DNA from: Candidatus Jettenia sp. AMX2
GTDB taxonomy: Bacteria; Planctomycetota; Brocadiia; Brocadiales; Brocadiaceae
Direction of reading: 5' to 3'
Assembly: GCA_030583665.1 (NCBI GenBank)
Contig: CP129469.1
Span: 1,302,001 to 1,366,000 of the forward strand
Length of the DNA stretch: 64,000 nucleotides
This document shows, piece by piece, positions 61,112-64,000 of this stretch; the stretch's first letter is position 1, and the number at the start of each line of letters is the position of its first letter. Made by a program: the position numbers and the translations under genes. The notes below the pieces were generated by a model that saw nothing but the letters and a program-made list of their open reading frames with translations, ran no database searches and was not told where the DNA came from.

Positions 61112-62094
61112 AGGGTTATCTTTCAAGTTTAATCCGGCAAACCGGTATTGTTCTCGGCGCTGGTGGTGCTTTTCACTCAGAGTCTTTTGGATCACCCTCT
61201 GTAAGGCCGGAAGAACTTCAAAAGACAACACCTGTTCATGCCGGAGAGGAAAAAGCAGATGAAGTCCCTCTGACCAAGCCGGTTGGGGAAATTCGTGCAG
61301 ATGCAACGGAAGTCTTCGTGCATCCCGATACTCATACCAAAAGCATGAACACCCGTTATAAGGAGAAAGTGCTTTCTGAAAATCTGACGGATAAGGTAGC
61401 AGGCGAGTACCGGGAATACATGAAAACAGGATTTCATAATGTAAAGCTAAACGGAGAAACCGGGGAGAAACAGCACCCGGCAGAAGAAGGATTCAGGGGC
61501 ATGACACTACACATAGCTGAGGGTTTCACGACAGAGGAGGAGAATCCCCGGAAGATTTTTGAGAAAGATATTCCGTCAGCATCGGAAATACCTTCGTCAG
61601 ATTGTGATAATAATTATGGGAACATGTTTGAAAAAAAGACCGCAGATGAGATAGTAGGCCAGGAGTACCTTAGCGATCTTTCTTCAAAGCATGGTATGGG
61701 TCTAAACGATCAGCTTACAGGCCAACAAATCCTGAAATCTGCTTTTCATGAAGTCAGGCAATGGATTACAGAAGCACCTGTTAATGACAGAGGAGAAGGT
61801 AAAAAAAGCGGCGCTTCTAAAAACATTGATGCTAAGAGTGCAGAAAACAAAACCCCTTTTTTTACCGGTCAGGACCAGTTACCGGTGATTTCTGAACAAG
61901 GATATACAGGGCAAAAGGAAACAGAAAAACCAGAAGTCCATGATTTTCATCTTTCCATCGGCACTATCAGTTTAACGGTCGAGGGGCCTCAGATGGAAAT
62001 ACAAAGTTATAAGCCGGCGCAAACAGAAAGAGGTGCAAAGCCGGTTCGGGAAAACAGTTCTTCGAGACTAATCAGGCATTATATAAGAATATAG
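61108..62094 (+). CDS. Injection-system operon protein of unknown function
   Basis: 328 residues from ATG 61108, overlapping the previous stop as ATGA. The sequence is hydrophilic and low in recognisable motifs. The N-terminus MKGYLSSLIRQTGIVLG is followed by a long, probably disordered middle. LSIGTISLTVEGPQMEIQ near the C-terminus recalls a short conserved motif ('I.IG.I.v.v') found in proteins at this place in other eCIS loci. The role is unknown. Confidence 0.7.
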   Translation: MKGYLSSLIRQTGIVLGAGGAFHSESFGSPSVRPEELQKTTPVHAGEEKADEVPLTKPVGEIRADATEVFVHPDTHTKSMNTRYKEKVLSENLTDKVAGEYREYMKTGFHNVKLNGETGEKQHPAEEGFRGMTLHIAEGFTTEEENPRKIFEKDIPSASEIPSSDCDNNYGNMFEKKTADEIVGQEYLSDLSSKHGMGLNDQLTGQQILKSAFHEVRQWITEAPVNDRGEGKKSGASKNIDAKSAENKTPFFTGQDQLPVISEQGYTGQKETEKPEVHDFHLSIGTISLTVEGPQMEIQSYKPAQTERGAKPVRENSSSRLIRHYIRI

Positions 62095-62110
62095 AGAGAA
62101 AACTACAAAG

Positions 62111-63328
62111 ATGGCACTTGCAGATACAGGCAAAGCGATAGGAAAAGTGACAGAACTTTTGAGCAGCAGTCTTAAGAAAATTATCAAGGACAGGTACGAT
62201 CTTGAAATTGAAGTGTCTGCAGGGAGGCCGGAACCGGCTAAAAACGGACATGCAGGCAAAAAACTCAATCTTTTTCTCTACGAATCCCTGTTTGATCCGT
62301 GTTTGAAAAATATCTCTCTTGATGAAGGACAACCCGCTCCCCTCTGGCTTGTGCTGAAGTATCTCCTGACCGCCTTCGATGACGATGGAGAAAGCGATAC
62401 TGCACAAGCCCACGAATATCTTGGTGAGGGGATACGGGCGCTTCAGGAATTAAATTTTCTCTTTCCGGATATTTCGGCAATTGACTCCCTTGGGGATAAT
62501 CCTGAACCGCTGAAGATTACGTTTGATGAAACCCCTTCTGATCTTCTTTCCAAACTGATGCAGGGGTCTGATGAAAAATACCGGTTTTCCGTTGGTTTTC
62601 AGGTCAGGCCGGTAATGATAGCATTGGGAGAACGGCCTTCCTATTCGCTGCTCGTGGGTATTGATTATACGAAGAGTCCCCTGGAGATCACCGGCGAAAA
62701 GGGTGTCATAATTCCGGTGATTCCTTCAATGGGGCCGGTAATTACATCCGTATCACCCTCAAAATATGAAGCAAATGCCATCGTAACGATTTATGGCAGC
62801 GATCTGAATGTATCGGGCTTATCCGTCATGTTCGGCAGGGCAGGGCTTGCCGTAACGTCTCAGCAACCGGATAAGCTGCAGTGCAGGGTTAACGGAGCTA
62901 TTGCAGGCGGGGGTGTGATTTCTGCCGGAAGCCATCCGGTAGCGGTCGTTCAAACATTGCCTGAAGGCCGGAACAGGTCAAGTAATCTTCTGATCGGAAA
63001 TTTATTGCCTTCCCTGACCTCAGCGTCAGTGAATTCACTGGCACGCGTTATACCTGCCGATCCCGCTTCAAATGTCTTTGGTAACATTGTGATGAGCGGT
63101 CTCCTTCTTGGCAGTAAGGATGACGACATTTTTGTGGCGCTGTATAAAGATGGTAAGGTTATGAAATTGTTCGACGGGCATGATAAACTTGCGGTAACAA
63201 CGACGCAGACCACCCTTGCTCTTACCATGAAAAAAGAGGATGCGGTTCCGCCAGGGAATTATCGTGTAATTCTCAGAATAAACGGCCAGCAGGCAAAAAA
63301 CAGTCCTGAGGTGAGTTTCATCGTATGA
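62111..63328 (+). CDS. DUF4255 protein (Pvc16/Afp16-like sheath-terminator) with IPT/TIG-like domain
   Basis: 405 residues. The N-terminal DUF4255 part has LNLFLYESLFDPCLKNISLD, PLWLVLKYLLTAFDDDGESD, AHEYLGEGIRALQEL and YRFSVGFQVRPVMI. DUF4255 proteins cap or terminate the tube-sheath in eCIS. The C-terminal part, from GPVITSVSPSKYEANAIVTI, YGSDLNVSGLSVMFG, looks like an IPT/TIG beta sandwich. The next gene begins in an ATGA overlap. Confidence 0.9.
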   Translation: MALADTGKAIGKVTELLSSSLKKIIKDRYDLEIEVSAGRPEPAKNGHAGKKLNLFLYESLFDPCLKNISLDEGQPAPLWLVLKYLLTAFDDDGESDTAQAHEYLGEGIRALQELNFLFPDISAIDSLGDNPEPLKITFDETPSDLLSKLMQGSDEKYRFSVGFQVRPVMIALGERPSYSLLVGIDYTKSPLEITGEKGVIIPVIPSMGPVITSVSPSKYEANAIVTIYGSDLNVSGLSVMFGRAGLAVTSQQPDKLQCRVNGAIAGGGVISAGSHPVAVVQTLPEGRNRSSNLLIGNLLPSLTSASVNSLARVIPADPASNVFGNIVMSGLLLGSKDDDIFVALYKDGKVMKLFDGHDKLAVTTTQTTLALTMKKEDAVPPGNYRVILRINGQQAKNSPEVSFIV

Positions 63329-64000
63329 GCATAGCTATGGAAACAAAAATTCCTGTTACCTTTTCACCGGATCTTTGCACGGGTGATGCCTTGGCAAACT
63401 ATTGGCTGAGGCAGGTCACCTTCAGACTGAGAAGAGAGATCTGCTGGTGCTGGTATGAGCGTGGTATATTTTCCGGTTCAAATCCGGCAAATCTGCCGCC
63501 CATTGAGGATAAAGCAATAGCAAGTCTCAACATGATCCGCTACCGCGAAGAAAAAGAGAGGTTTTTTCAGACAGATCCAACCGCGCAATATTTAACCGGG
63601 CAGTTGAGGACTGATGCACCCATTGCGGAAAAGAACTGTACCAGGGGTTCCTTTGGCTGGGTCATGAAAGAGCTGGATTTAGATGTAACCGCTTCTTTCG
63701 TGTTGTCCCTTGGATTGGCAGTTGCCTTTGATAATGCCGCAGGAAGCGTTGTTGCTGCCTGCCTGAACGACCCGGCGAAAACACATCCGAATCTTGCCCT
63801 TGCCCAGAAGTTGTGGGATTATCCCGAGGCAGTGCTGAGGCTGGCAGACCCTTCCCACCCGCTTTTCCGGTACGGCTTGCTGAAAACCATTGGTTATAAC
63901 CCGCATCGTTCAGCAATTGATTTTGAGATACCGGTTGCAGTGCCGGCGCTGGTGGAGAACCAGTTACTTTTCCCGGAATCCTTTCCTCTGCCGCAGGTGC
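63325..64000 (+). CDS. eCIS AAA+ ATPase (Pvc15-like), N-terminal part, cut by window end
   Basis: Open from ATG 63325 to the window end without stop (225 codons). LANYWLRQVTFRLRREICWC and WYERG near the start, and LGLAVAFDNAAGSVVAACLN further on, match the N-terminal domain of the AAA+ ATPase in eCIS operons, located next to DUF4255 genes. LLFPESFPLPQV suggests the ATPase domain is about to start. Walker motifs are not within the window. Confidence 0.8.
   Translation, partial: MSIAMETKIPVTFSPDLCTGDALANYWLRQVTFRLRREICWCWYERGIFSGSNPANLPPIEDKAIASLNMIRYREEKERFFQTDPTAQYLTGQLRTDAPIAEKNCTRGSFGWVMKELDLDVTASFVLSLGLAVAFDNAAGSVVAACLNDPAKTHPNLALAQKLWDYPEAVLRLADPSHPLFRYGLLKTIGYNPHRSAIDFEIPVAVPALVENQLLFPESFPLPQV

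Noticed and set aside
57269-64000. Interpretation as a prophage
   Set aside because: The visible order (sheath, tube, DUF4255, AAA+ ATPase) is that of extracellular injection systems, and no capsid, portal, terminase or integrase gene is in view. Sequence beyond the window could still change this.

Overview
The window is a bacterial chromosome segment without rRNA or housekeeping markers that would settle taxonomy. The gene content (archaemetzincin, PerR/rubrerythrin/ferritin oxygen defence in an anaerobe-like setting, arsM-PiT-arsS, sulfide:quinone oxidoreductase, a TIGR03975-type radical SAM enzyme, an extracellular contractile injection system, and many short extragenic palindromes) fits an anammox planctomycete (Ca. 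Brocadiales). That is an inference, not a demonstration.

Layout. 1-301: 5' part of a minus-strand archaemetzincin. 644-11262: a type I-C CRISPR-Cas locus, cas3-cas5-cas8c-cas7-(broken four-helix-bundle gene)-cas4-cas1-cas2, then 27 repeats and an eroded terminal repeat. 11326-16178: catalase, small envelope proteins, an rRNA-methyltransferase-like gene and NAD(P)HX epimerase. 16569-19574: tRNA-Arg, tRNA-His and a decayed island (tyrosine integrase split by an IS3-family element, antitoxin with a 3'-truncated toxin, DUF3883 remnant). 19646-26323: aminotransferase, arsenic cluster arsM-PiT-arsS, Slp remnant, SQR-like flavoprotein. 27304-39562: PerR-rubrerythrin-ferritin, frameshifted UvrD-type helicase, SDR, broken TonB receptor with a DUF4198 gene, DUF72, proC, Kef-type antiporter.

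40144-56462 is the most unusual part. Two GEMM-I (c-di-GMP class I) type riboswitches, each overlapping an intrinsic terminator, precede a frameshifted Crp/Fnr gene and a gene train. Three copies of a conserved block ending in a sigma-54 -24/-12 element precede genes for a standalone 'VGVGIG' domain plus a trypsin-like protease, a DUF3467 protein, and a VGVGIG lipoprotein. The gene train holds a Tyr-rich protein (46758-47282), DUF3309 and DUF1328 miniproteins, a coiled-coil lipoprotein, a protein built of 28-residue repeats plus about 22 PPVRPPV repeats, a hairpin, a radical SAM/SPASM enzyme, a RiPP-maturation-type (TIGR03975-like) radical SAM enzyme, and a subtilisin-like protease. The protease ends in a tail resembling the C-terminus of the 46758 protein. 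Together these suggest a ribosomally encoded peptide or surface-protein modification and processing system that I do not recognise as described.

57269-64000 starts an extracellular contractile injection system operon: sheath, tube, chaperone-like protein, unknown protein, DUF4255 cap protein and AAA+ ATPase (cut by the window end). Several genes are broken by frameshift or truncation, and dispersed extragenic repeat families fill the long intergenic stretches.
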